Source: UBA7359 sp963976795 (GTDB lineage Bacteria > Pseudomonadota > Gammaproteobacteria > Eutrophobiales > Eutrophobiaceae). From it: DNA of 64,000 nucleotides. The first letter of the stretch is position 1. Each line of letters opens with the position of its first letter. The notes beneath the pieces are model-generated. The model made no database searches. It had not been told where the DNA came from and saw nothing but the letters and a program-made list of their open reading frames with translations. The stretch spans positions 1-64,000 of the forward strand of contig CAXBLT010000005.1 in the NCBI GenBank assembly GCA_963976795.1, written 5' to 3'. Shown piece by piece: positions 34,938 through 44,048 of the stretch. The position numbers were made by a program, and so were the translations under genes.

Positions 34938-37900
34938 TCACCAAGGTTCACGGATATAAATAAACTCATCCGGTCCCGCAAATATGCCCCAGGTAGCGCG
35001 ACTCGATGAATCGTTATCATGATTGGTATCGTTATCCCAATCATATAGTAACCAAGACAACGGCAGGCCCAGTGTATATGTAACGTCAACAGAGCCGGTT
35101 TCAAGCAGTGTATTGCTCAAAATCACTGGATTTGCATCGTCATCCACACCACTGATCAGTGTTCCCGCACCCGAGGCACTCAAGTTTGCACCTGCGGTAA
35201 TGCCACTATGATTATTGAAACTAATGTTTGCCGAAGTATAAGCCGTACATCCATCATCGGTATTGGTAATAAAGTCACCACTACTTTGATATTCAGCCCT
35301 GATTGGAATTTCCACAGGTAATAATTCCGATCCAAATGCATTATCAAGTACCAAACGACCCCAGCGCTGTTCTTTATTACCGCCGGTAAAGGCTATCCCG
35401 TTCCCAGCGGTAGCCGTTCCAAAACTCACTGGATTTTGGTTAACACCACTCCCGTTTCCAGCAAAGACATCATCCGTGTCTAATACATTAATACTCAGAG
35501 CAATATCTGCATCAAATGAATCTTCTGGATTGCCTCGATTAAATGCAATACCGCCGCCATCACTAAAGGTTAATGTGGCAGCACCTCCTCCTGAGTCAGC
35601 AATAACCGGATCAGGGCTTGGTACCAAACCTGTATCCAAAGTCCCAGATGCTGCGGCATAAGTTTTATCTCCATCAGCAACTAATTTTGCATCCGTTAAT
35701 TTAAAGAATGTTCCGGTATAATTTTGTGTCGTACTGCCGAATGCTGGCGCAATACCCTTTGCCTTAGCCGTAAGATTAATAACAGGCGCGGTCGTATAAG
35801 TGAATCCTTGACCAATATAACTAAATGTCCCACAAGCCGGGCCAAATTCTGCTGGAGTGGGTGTCGTCGCTTCAAAAACATAAGGCACAAAACGGCCTAC
35901 ATACCCTGATTTACCAATGACTGCACCTCCACCAAGATAGTCATCATCTACTGCAACCTGGGCAGTTATTTCTATAATCCCGACTTCATCATAATTTACT
36001 GTTGAGCTATTCCCACTTCCAGCAGCAATCGCGGTAATTGATGTACCACCACTTAAACCCGGATCAATGCCCGCAGGTTGATTTAACAGAGCACTAAGAT
36101 CAATGTCTTCGTCAGTTGCTTCATTTATACCTTCTTGTCCATAGTTGGGTGTAGTTGGAAATGTTACTGCTGAAGAAAGATCAGTATTATTAGAAGGATC
36201 AGTATCACCACTTTCATGCCCATCAGGTATCCCATCATTTGCTGTACCTATAGGTACACCATCATCACCCGTCGCATCCCATGCCACAGCACGTACAGTA
36301 GTTATAAAATCTTCTCCTGCTTCAGTAAATTTTGTACCCCCTGGTCCAGTTGCGGCTGGATTAGCCGTGACTTGTACATCAAAGCCAAATGGTCGAACAA
36401 TAAACCTATTCGATGTACCAAAGACTGTAATCGCCGGATCTGGTGCAACTGCTGCTAGCGTTTCTCTCGCAAAGAGTTCTACCTGACCGACATCATTAAA
36501 ATCAAAACTAAAAGTAGCCGTTCCCGTCGCGCCAAAATCAAGATCGACGTTATTATAGTTTCCAGTCGTCGCATCAACCGTCGCCGCATTGTTGTTACCT
36601 GGTGTGATATCAAACGTTGCTGCTGCTGCATTTTCAATTTGCACTCGTGGTGCCCCCTGACAAGTTGACGGGTTATTGCATTTGTATGCCATCTCTATTG
36701 TCGTTGTATTTAATATGCGAGATTCACAAGCCATGGTTGATGTATTTGTGATGACGGAACGTAACTGTAAGGTTTCAGCTAAAGGGTTAATATCCGACTC
36801 TTTACCAGCGATCTGGGTTTCAATACTTTCACCCGTACCACCACCATCAAAGAATCGAAAAACGGCATTTGCAAATTCAATATTATCATCTTCAAGCACA
36901 CCATCAAGATCGGTTGCAGTACCATCATCGACATCGATATCTATATGTGGAACCGTTGTAGCTGTTGTTTCAGTTAACCAGAATTCAGCAAAGACCTCGG
37001 TTCCGTCAAAGGTATATTGGTTTGGTGGTGTAAACGTTCCACTACCCGATTTTAACGTCCAACCATCCGCAGCAGGAGAAGTTGAAAGCGTAATAGTAGT
37101 TGTATTACTCGGAGCAACGATATTTGCATGGTCAGTCGGATCGCCGTGTGCCGTGATACGTACAGACAAGGCCTCACATGTAACACCCGGCGTACCTAAT
37201 GGATAACTTATTGCATAATGATCAACCTGATCAGCGACTACGGTAACTGACAAGGTCAAAGCATCAATATCTTCATTACCGGAAGAGAAGTTTGATTCGG
37301 AAAAATAAACCGAAAGCGTACTTGTATTTCGGTTATATAAAAGCACATCACCATCCAGGTAATTATTCGGCCCTATAGTTCGATTATTCAATAAAGAAAA
37401 TAAAATCAGATTTGGATCATCATTTAGAAAGTGGACGCCATCAACATCCCAGTTATTTGCAGCGCCTGCAATAGAAGCTATATTGAACACTAGTGAAGCA
37501 GTTGCACCATCCCATTCAACAATGTCATCATCATCAAAATTTCCAATACCCGGTAAGCTTTCATTTCTGACAACAGATAAAACAATATTGCCATTATTAC
37601 GGATATAAACTGCATCAATATCTCGGCCATTATCTTCTGCGGAAGTAAAATTATCTTCTGAAAATAATTTCTGAACAAAAGTCCCATCTGATTTAATTTC
37701 AACAATGTCATCTTCTTCAAAGAAGTTGCCATCAACAGTAATTCCGGCATTACCCGAAATAGCAAGAGCAATATTGCCATTTTTTAAAGCATGAATAGCA
37801 TCAACCCGTGTATTACCTGAGAAAATAGCATCGTCTAGAAACAATGTTCCTGAATTAAACGCAGCGTCATACTCGACAGCTTCATCCTGATCCATAGCTT

Positions 37901-40061
37901 GTCCGCCAAGCGTCGAGTTATTATTTGTACTCACTATGATATTAGTCAGATCGACATACCATATTTCAACTTGCTTGCATGACCCACCACCAGAAATTTG
38001 GGCCTGAACAACCTGAGTTAAAGCAAGACTCCCATACGTCACACTGTTAATATTATCGTTACAAGTCCCACCTTCTTCAAAAGCAATAGTTACGAGCAAT
38101 TTTGTATTCGAAGTATTCGTCGTTGTTAAACTATGTGACCATGCTATTGAATTACCCGTGCCTGTCGTACTGGCAACTGAATCAAATGCAATATTTGTGC
38201 TGGTGTCAAAAGGGGCAACTGAAACGGCAACATGTCCCTTACGATTTGTTCCACCAACCGTATGTGTTTGTGACATTGAGTTAGCGCCAGCAGCAACATC
38301 TGCTTTTGTACTCATTGCAGCAACTGCGCCACCAATTGTTTCTTCCCAACGTTCCGTTTGACCTGCAAAAGAAAACGAACCTGCCGTTTCACTTACTACA
38401 CCGTCAACCAACCAGGCGTTAAGTGAGGAAGTTAAAGCCGTCGGCCCTATTGTAGCACCAGTGGTGTTGATTGAATTACCACTGCTCTCAGGATCACCTA
38501 ATGATGCATTCGTAAGACTGACGGAACCCGCCATAATCGAATTAATATTTGCTGAAAAATTAACTGTAATGTCACCAACAGCAGGACATGGATGTGTTTC
38601 TTTTATGACCGCAGCCAATTCACTAACAGAAAGAACATCGGTATAGAAATGTACTTCATCAACATTACCAAAAAAACGATTCCCCGTTTCACCGCTGTTT
38701 GTTTCTCCCGCTATAGATGCAACACCTGTATCAGTAGTCCATGCTCCAGTAATTGCACCACTAGCTGAATCAACTAATGTCCCACTTGTATCATAGATAT
38801 AAGTTCTTATTTGTGAACCTGTTATATCTGCAACGCCGGCTACGAAATACCATGTGTTATTTGCAATCGTACCGCCAGTTGGTGTATCGATAATTTCCAG
38901 TGCCGCACCACGTGAATAAAAACGTAGCCTACCTGCTCCTGGATCACCAACACTAAGTGCATAGCCACCAGTATTATTTTCATCATCGGCAAAAATACGT
39001 TGCCCTGCTCGTGTATTGTCACTGGTTCTAATCCAGGCTGTAATCGTGAAATCTGTTGTTTGATCAGGAAAGCTGGCTAATTCGATATAATCACCATTCG
39101 TACCACCTGCATCATCAAACACTCCGTAACCGCAGGTACCAGGGTCAGTTGCAATAGCTGGCGTTGTATTATCTGTAACCGAACCATTTCTCGCTGTGCC
39201 GTCATATCCATTACCGGTAATATCTGTAACTTCACCTGCAGTCCCAGACCAACTACCTTCATCCATACGCCATTCTGCTAAAGGTGCTGGAGGAGCATCA
39301 ATATCGATATACCATAGTTCAGCACGTAAACACCGGTCTTGCCCACCAATGGCAATACGAATAGTTTGATACGCTATTCGAGTAAGATTATTACCATCAT
39401 GTGTAATACTACTGACCTCGACTGATTGACCACTTAACGTAGTACCTGTAGTACAACCATTCGTTCGATCTTCAACAACTACTCCCACAACTAATTTATT
39501 ATCAACATTGGAGTCATTAAAATTATGCGTCCAGGTAAAAGTTGTATTATTATTTATGCTGGTAAAGCCATTACTGGTTGATTCAAGTGCAATCGTTGTT
39601 GTTGGTGCAACAGCCGCTATTGCATGGACAAGATCGTTTGTAGCACCAGCATCACTGTGAGTCTGTATCATTGGTGTATTTACTGTGGGAGTCGCAATTA
39701 ATTTCGTACTCGATGCGCCCGTACCACCGCCTCGCCCGCCACCAGTTCCGGTTTGTTGATCTGATGCTTCAGTCTGGCTTACATTCGGTGTAAAACTTCC
39801 ATTTAAACTACTCCCAACAACATCAACCAGCCATGCATTGGAAGTAATGGTTGTTATGTTTGTTGTGATAGTATTTGTAACACTATTTGCAGCCGCTGAT
39901 GCTTCTGGTGCACCCGTTGCTGCGCCGGTCAAGGCAATGGCATTACCAATAATTTCATCGACGCCACCTGTGGTGGTTACAACAATATCACCCGCATATG
40001 TATTACTGACGAAATACATATTTATAAAAAAAACTAAACAGCTAATGATTATTTTTTTCAT
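34938..40061 (-). CDS. mshQ: Giant MshQ-like surface protein (LamG, repeats, DUF6701)
   Basis: 1707 aa from ATG at 40061, giving signal peptide MKKIIISCLVFFINMYFVSNTYA; a GTG six codons upstream is an alternative. Order: module A (about 25-255), LamG/concanavalin-like domain (about 257-490), module B (about 497-705, similar to module A), four repeats of about 65 residues rich in DIDA, NGNI and DDDIVE (about 720-940), then a DUF6701 region from DHYAISYPLG (about 947) to the end. DUF6701 is the hallmark of MshQ. Low-complexity Thr/Asn/Gly/Asp composition fits an exported adhesin. In Vibrio-type clusters mshQ is last; here it is first. Function probably adhesion or a pilus tip role, unproved. 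Confidence 0.85.
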   Translation of the reverse strand: MKKIIISCLVFFINMYFVSNTYAGDIVVTTTGGVDEIIGNAIALTGAATGAPEASAAANSVTNTITTNITTITSNAWLVDVVGSSLNGSFTPNVSQTEASDQQTGTGGGRGGGTGASSTKLIATPTVNTPMIQTHSDAGATNDLVHAIAAVAPTTTIALESTSNGFTSINNNTTFTWTHNFNDSNVDNKLVVGVVVEDRTNGCTTGTTLSGQSVEVSSITHDGNNLTRIAYQTIRIAIGGQDRCLRAELWYIDIDAPPAPLAEWRMDEGSWSGTAGEVTDITGNGYDGTARNGSVTDNTTPAIATDPGTCGYGVFDDAGGTNGDYIELASFPDQTTDFTITAWIRTSDNTRAGQRIFADDENNTGGYALSVGDPGAGRLRFYSRGAALEIIDTPTGGTIANNTWYFVAGVADITGSQIRTYIYDTSGTLVDSASGAITGAWTTDTGVASIAGETNSGETGNRFFGNVDEVHFYTDVLSVSELAAVIKETHPCPAVGDITVNFSANINSIMAGSVSLTNASLGDPESSGNSINTTGATIGPTALTSSLNAWLVDGVVSETAGSFSFAGQTERWEETIGGAVAAMSTKADVAAGANSMSQTHTVGGTNRKGHVAVSVAPFDTSTNIAFDSVASTTGTGNSIAWSHSLTTTNTSNTKLLVTIAFEEGGTCNDNINSVTYGSLALTQVVQAQISGGGSCKQVEIWYVDLTNIIVSTNNNSTLGGQAMDQDEAVEYDAAFNSGTLFLDDAIFSGNTRVDAIHALKNGNIALAISGNAGITVDGNFFEEDDIVEIKSDGTFVQKLFSEDNFTSAEDNGRDIDAVYIRNNGNIVLSVVRNESLPGIGNFDDDDIVEWDGATASLVFNIASIAGAANNWDVDGVHFLNDDPNLILFSLLNNRTIGPNNYLDGDVLLYNRNTSTLSVYFSESNFSSGNEDIDALTLSVTVVADQVDHYAISYPLGTPGVTCEALSVRITAHGDPTDHANIVAPSNTTTITLSTSPAADGWTLKSGSGTFTPPNQYTFDGTEVFAEFWLTETTATTVPHIDIDVDDGTATDLDGVLEDDNIEFANAVFRFFDGGGTGESIETQIAGKESDINPLAETLQLRSVITNTSTMACESRILNTTTIEMAYKCNNPSTCQGAPRVQIENAAAATFDITPGNNNAATVDATTGNYNNVDLDFGATGTATFSFDFNDVGQVELFARETLAAVAPDPAITVFGTSNRFIVRPFGFDVQVTANPAATGPGGTKFTEAGEDFITTVRAVAWDATGDDGVPIGTANDGIPDGHESGDTDPSNNTDLSSAVTFPTTPNYGQEGINEATDEDIDLSALLNQPAGIDPGLSGGTSITAIAAGSGNSSTVNYDEVGIIEITAQVAVDDDYLGGGAVIGKSGYVGRFVPYVFEATTPTPAEFGPACGTFSYIGQGFTYTTAPVINLTAKAKGIAPAFGSTTQNYTGTFFKLTDAKLVADGDKTYAAASGTLDTGLVPSPDPVIADSGGGAATLTFSDGGGIAFNRGNPEDSFDADIALSINVLDTDDVFAGNGSGVNQNPVSFGTATAGNGIAFTGGNKEQRWGRLVLDNAFGSELLPVEIPIRAEYQSSGDFITNTDDGCTAYTSANISFNNHSGITAGANLSASGAGTLISGVDDDANPVILSNTLLETGSVDVTYTLGLPLSWLLYDWDNDTNHDNDSSSRATWGIFAGPDEFIYIREPW

Positions 40062-40120
40062 AGACTCGGAACGATCCACTATCTATTAGATTATAAGTGA
40101 ATGTCTACCTCATGCGTCTC

Positions 40121-40126
40121 ATTATA
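40121..40126 (-). promoter_or_regulatory. Candidate -10 box upstream of mshQ
   Basis: A perfect TATAAT on the minus strand 60 nt before the mshQ ATG. The best -35 positions (TAATTT or TTAATT) are weak, so this is only a candidate. A second TATAAT lies at 40090-40095. Confidence 0.35.
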
Positions 40127-40189
40127 GTCACGATTTGAACACAAAATTAAGAGGGCGTGGAAATTAAACCTTTTAGTCAATGTAATTTT

Positions 40190-41185
40190 CTATGAGAGTT
40201 CTGAACGTGGTTCACGTGTTAATAAAACATTAACCGCCTGCTTAGGATCGATCACTCCATTTAATACTTGGTTCACTTGATCAGTTATCGGCATTTCAAT
40301 CTCATATTTTTTGGCCAATGCAGCAACTTCTTTTGCCGTTTTTAAGCCTTCTATGGCTTGGCCTATTTTTTCACTCGCATCCTCAACGGACAATCCCTCT
40401 GCTAGCAATAAACCCAAACTACGATTTCGAGATTGATTGTCTGTGCACGTCAATACCAAGTCACCAAGTCCAGCCAAGCCCATAAACGTTTCCTGTCTGG
40501 CACCCATAGCCAAACCCAAACGCATGATTTCGGCCAAACCACGCGTCACCAGTGCCGAACGTGTATTGGAACCAAATCCCAGACCATCTGCAATACCTGC
40601 GGCAATTGCCATTACATTTTTTACCGCACCACCTATCTGTGCACCGATAACATCATTATGGGTATAGACACGAAAAGTATCGCTATGAAATAAGTCCGCA
40701 AACACTTGAGCGATGGCGATATCTTCAGCGGCAATGGTAACGGCGGTGGGCAAACCGGCACCGACTTCTTTCGCAAAGGATGGCCCTGAAAGCACCGCAA
40801 CCGAACTACCCGGCAATTCTTCTTTAACGACCTGGTGATTAAATTTTTGTGTGCCCGGTTCAAACCCCTTACAGGCGATACACACATGAACGTCAGAAAA
40901 TGATTTCAACAATGGCAAACTGCTACGCAACCCATGGCAAGGAACCGTATTAACAAACATCTTTGTTTCAGGAGGAACTTGATCAATAGATTCAACAGGG
41001 ATTAGATTTTCCGGGAACGGGATGCCCGGAATGTAACGCGTATTAGTTTTTTCAGTTTTTAAATTCTTTATTAAATCTGAATTGATATCCCATAGATAGA
41101 CTGTATTTTGCTTCCGCGTTAATGCCAATGCCAATGCAGTTCCCCATGAACCTGCCCCGAGAACCAACACTGACTGCGCTGACAT
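40190..41185 (-). CDS. gpsA: Glycerol-3-phosphate dehydrogenase [NAD(P)+]
   Basis: 331 aa. It reduces dihydroxyacetone phosphate to sn-glycerol-3-phosphate for phospholipid synthesis. The N-terminal Rossmann motif GAGSWGTALAL (11-21), SGPSFAKEV, the catalytic Lys in GGAVKNVMAIAAG and the NTRSALVTRGLAE segment are present. It follows secB by 6 nt, the same secB-gpsA order as E. coli. Confidence 0.97.
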   Translation of the reverse strand: MSAQSVLVLGAGSWGTALALALTRKQNTVYLWDINSDLIKNLKTEKTNTRYIPGIPFPENLIPVESIDQVPPETKMFVNTVPCHGLRSSLPLLKSFSDVHVCIACKGFEPGTQKFNHQVVKEELPGSSVAVLSGPSFAKEVGAGLPTAVTIAAEDIAIAQVFADLFHSDTFRVYTHNDVIGAQIGGAVKNVMAIAAGIADGLGFGSNTRSALVTRGLAEIMRLGLAMGARQETFMGLAGLGDLVLTCTDNQSRNRSLGLLLAEGLSVEDASEKIGQAIEGLKTAKEVAALAKKYEIEMPITDQVNQVLNGVIDPKQAVNVLLTREPRSELS

Positions 41186-41191
41186 TCTGAA

Positions 41192-41701
41192 TTAATGTGT
41201 TATGTTTGCATTAGCTTGCGCGGCTGCATCTAGCTGGGCCTTACCTTCTTCTTTTTGCTGCTCATATAAAGCATCAAAGTTTACCGGTGCAAGCAATAGT
41301 TGTGGAAAACCACCGCGTGTAACCACGTCCGAAACCGTTTCACGCACAAACGGGAATAATATATTGGCACAAACAATCGCTAACATACGGTCAATAACAT
41401 CAGCAGGCAGGTTTCTGATCATAAATATACCCGCTTGGTTTACCTCAATCAGATACGCAACTTTATCACCCACCTTAACCGTTAAGGTAACCGTCAACAC
41501 CACGTCAAAATGATCATCGCCAATGGGAGTTGCCTTATTGGTCATGTTCATATCAATTTCAGGCCTCCATTCCATTTTAAACACTTCCGGAGTGTTTGGA
41601 GTTTCAAATGAAATATCTTTTACATAGACCTTTTGCACTAAAAATTGTGCATCATCTGGTCCGTTGCCTTCTTGTACTTGTTTGCCGTCTTGTTCTGCCA
41701 T
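41192..41701 (-). CDS. secB: Protein-export chaperone SecB
   Basis: 169 aa acidic cytoplasmic protein. Family segments QKVYVKDISFETPNTP, EVNQAGIF and LLAPVNFDALY are visible. It keeps preproteins unfolded for SecA. The C-terminal tail is Ala/Gln-rich rather than the usual zinc-binding SecA-contact tail. Located between a YibN-type rhodanese gene and gpsA; the grxC gene found here in E. coli is absent. Confidence 0.96.
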   Translation of the reverse strand: MAEQDGKQVQEGNGPDDAQFLVQKVYVKDISFETPNTPEVFKMEWRPEIDMNMTNKATPIGDDHFDVVLTVTLTVKVGDKVAYLIEVNQAGIFMIRNLPADVIDRMLAIVCANILFPFVRETVSDVVTRGGFPQLLLAPVNFDALYEQQKEEGKAQLDAAAQANANITH

Positions 41702-41746
41702 GATTATTTCCTGTGCTTTTTAATGTTTGGTTAGAATTGTTTAACT

Positions 41747-42178
41747 TTATTTCAGGCCTTTAGTCAGCGGTAAATTCGCACTCTGCCACGAGAGAATACC
41801 ACCCTTAAGGCTATATACTTTTTCATATCCTTCGCCCATCAACTTACGCGCCTCTTTTGTAGAAACGGCGCCGGTAGCACAGCAAAAGATAATCCCGTTT
41901 TCTTCATATTTTTTCAGCTTATCGAGTTGCCCTGATAATTGATCCACGCTGATGTTAATGGCATCAATAATATGCCCTTTTTCAAACTCTTTTTGTGTTC
42001 GCAAATCGATCACCTTGGCATCTTCACGATTAATGCGCCGGGTCACTTCCTCAGGCAATAATAATTTAACGCCGCTAAGCATGTCACCAAATAAATTCCA
42101 GATTAATAGCATCAATATGGAAACCAATAGTGAAAATAAAAACAGGTGGTTGCCCACAAATTCAGGGAGTCGTTCCAT
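41747..42178 (-). CDS. Membrane-anchored rhodanese-like protein (YibN type)
   Basis: 143 aa. An N-terminal TM (about 10-30) is followed by one rhodanese domain with VIDLRTQKEFEKGHI and an active-site loop FCCATGAVS. The loop keeps a Cys but has Val where Arg is common (CxxGxRS), so sulfurtransferase activity is uncertain. Its place beside secB-gpsA and divergent from gpmI matches E. coli yibN. Confidence 0.87.
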   Translation of the reverse strand: MERLPEFVGNHLFLFSLLVSILMLLIWNLFGDMLSGVKLLLPEEVTRRINREDAKVIDLRTQKEFEKGHIIDAINISVDQLSGQLDKLKKYEENGIIFCCATGAVSTKEARKLMGEGYEKVYSLKGGILSWQSANLPLTKGLK

Positions 42179-42284
42179 TCAGTAATCTCTTGCTCTGGCA
42201 GTATTAAATGAGGGCTGAATAATACGTTATATCGCTCCTTGAAAAAACATTTATAGCTAATTCAATCTGTATTATTGATTAATG

Positions 42285-42313
42285 TGAAGTCTTGTCCGGT
42301 TTCATGCTAAAAT
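42285..42313 (+). promoter_or_regulatory. Candidate extended -10 promoter of gpmI
   Basis: In the 273-bp divergent gap (42179-42451) the plus strand carries TGC-TAAAAT (42305-42313), an extended -10 element, followed by CCGCGC. The -35 is weak. It would give a leader of about 130 nt. No other strong signal was seen in the gap. Confidence 0.5.
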
Positions 42314-42451
42314 CCGCGCAGCAAAAATAGAGTGTTTTAGGGTTATTGCCCGATTTTTTACATATCCAACTTACATTATCGATTTGAAATTACAGAATTT
42401 GCCGTTATCTCAAGATCCGTTCATTTTTAGCAACAACCAACAAAGTCTTCT

Positions 42452-44041
42452 ATGCAAGTAAGTCATAAACCAACAATTCTAATAATTCTGGATGGCTGGG
42501 GCCATACAGATAATACTGTCTACAATGCGATCTATTCCGCTAATAAACCCACTTGGGATCGTATCTGGGAGGATTACCCTCATACGCTGATAAGCGCATC
42601 AGGCATAGATGTAGGGCTGCCTGCGTCTCAGATGGGGAATTCTGAAGTGGGCCACATGAATATTGGTTCAGGCCGTATAGTAGACCAGGAATTCACACGC
42701 ATTACCCGAGCGCTTAAGGATGGCAGTTTTTATCATAATGAAAACCTGAATTCCGCATTCAAAAATGCAGCAGAAAATAATAAAGCAGTTCATTTACTTG
42801 GCTTACTCTCTAGCGGCGGTGTACATAGCCATGAAGATCATGTTTATGCATTAATGGAATTGGCGGCTAATTGTGGCGTGAAAACAATTTACCTCCATGC
42901 TTTTCTTGATGGTCGAGATACTCCGCCAAAATGTGCAGAAGAATCGATTCATAACGCCCAGCTAAAAATGAAGGAATTAGGTGTTGGCCGATTTGCATCA
43001 ATCATTGGACGTCATTACGCAATGGATCGCAATAAACGCTGGGACCGCACCAAACTAGCCTACGACCTCATCAGCCAGGGTAAGGCAGAATACCAATCGG
43101 TCGACCCGTTTATTGCTGTGGATATGGCCTATGCTCGGGGTGAATCAGATGAATTCATCAAAGCAACAGCCATTACCAAACTGGGAGAAGCGCCAATAAC
43201 TGTCGATGATGGCGATGTTATCGTGTTTGCTAATTACCGCGCAGATCGTGCCCGTCAATTGGCACGCGCGTTCACAAAACCAACGTTCAAAGCATTCGAA
43301 CGAGAGCGAATACCGAAACTCTCTGCGTTTATCAGTTTGACATCGTATAAGGCTAATTATGAATTTCCCGTTGCTTTCCCACCAGTCAGCATGTCGAATG
43401 TCTTTGGCGAATACATAGCAAACCTTGGCTTGAAACAACTTCGAATCGCTGAAACAGAGAAATACGCTCATGTCACTTTTTTCTTCAATGGAGGTGAAGA
43501 ACGTGTTTTCGAAGGAGAAGACCGAATATTGGTGCCTTCACCACACGTCGAAACTTATGACAAACAACCAGAGATGAGTGCTGATGAGATCACCGATCGT
43601 CTCATCGAGTCGATAGACAGTCGGAAATACGATGCTATCATCTGTAATTATGCAAATGCCGATATGGTTGGACATACCGGTGACTTCAAAGCCACTATAT
43701 CAGCCATAGAATCCATTGATAAATGTCTCGCCAAAGTGATTGAATGTGCGCAGAAAGTTGGCGGCGAAATCATCATTACTGCCGACCATGGTAATGCTGA
43801 GCAATTAAAGGCCTACACTACTGAGAAAATTAAATCTCAGGCACATACGGCGCACACCAATAACTTTGTACCACTCATTTATATTGGCAGACATGCTGAG
43901 TTTCTCCCTGACACCGGTTCTTTGTCTGATATTTCCCCGACTATGCTCAATATCATGGGTATCCCACAACCCGAAGAAATGACAGGTAGATCACTGTTAC
44001 GAATACAAGAAGAGGACACACCCGCAGTCATCGGAAAGTGA
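42452..44041 (+). CDS. gpmI: 2,3-bisphosphoglycerate-independent phosphoglycerate mutase
   Basis: 529 aa, alkaline-phosphatase superfamily, interconverting 3- and 2-phosphoglycerate with two Mn ions. The motif LIILDGWG gives metal ligand D14; GNSEVGH (62-68) contains the phosphorylated S64. DGRDTPP, NYRADRARQL and the metal-site TADHGNAE and AHTNNFVP segments are present. A recognisable SD is lacking. It is followed after 7 nt by envC, as in enterobacteria. Confidence 0.97.
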   Translation: MQVSHKPTILIILDGWGHTDNTVYNAIYSANKPTWDRIWEDYPHTLISASGIDVGLPASQMGNSEVGHMNIGSGRIVDQEFTRITRALKDGSFYHNENLNSAFKNAAENNKAVHLLGLLSSGGVHSHEDHVYALMELAANCGVKTIYLHAFLDGRDTPPKCAEESIHNAQLKMKELGVGRFASIIGRHYAMDRNKRWDRTKLAYDLISQGKAEYQSVDPFIAVDMAYARGESDEFIKATAITKLGEAPITVDDGDVIVFANYRADRARQLARAFTKPTFKAFERERIPKLSAFISLTSYKANYEFPVAFPPVSMSNVFGEYIANLGLKQLRIAETEKYAHVTFFFNGGEERVFEGEDRILVPSPHVETYDKQPEMSADEITDRLIESIDSRKYDAIICNYANADMVGHTGDFKATISAIESIDKCLAKVIECAQKVGGEIIITADHGNAEQLKAYTTEKIKSQAHTAHTNNFVPLIYIGRHAEFLPDTGSLSDISPTMLNIMGIPQPEEMTGRSLLRIQEEDTPAVIGK

Positions 44042-44048
44042 ATCACAA

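Noticed and set aside
36676..37206. A 176-codon open frame on the plus strand inside mshQ
   Set aside because: It is an antisense shadow of a long low-complexity gene, with no SD and no recognisable domain.
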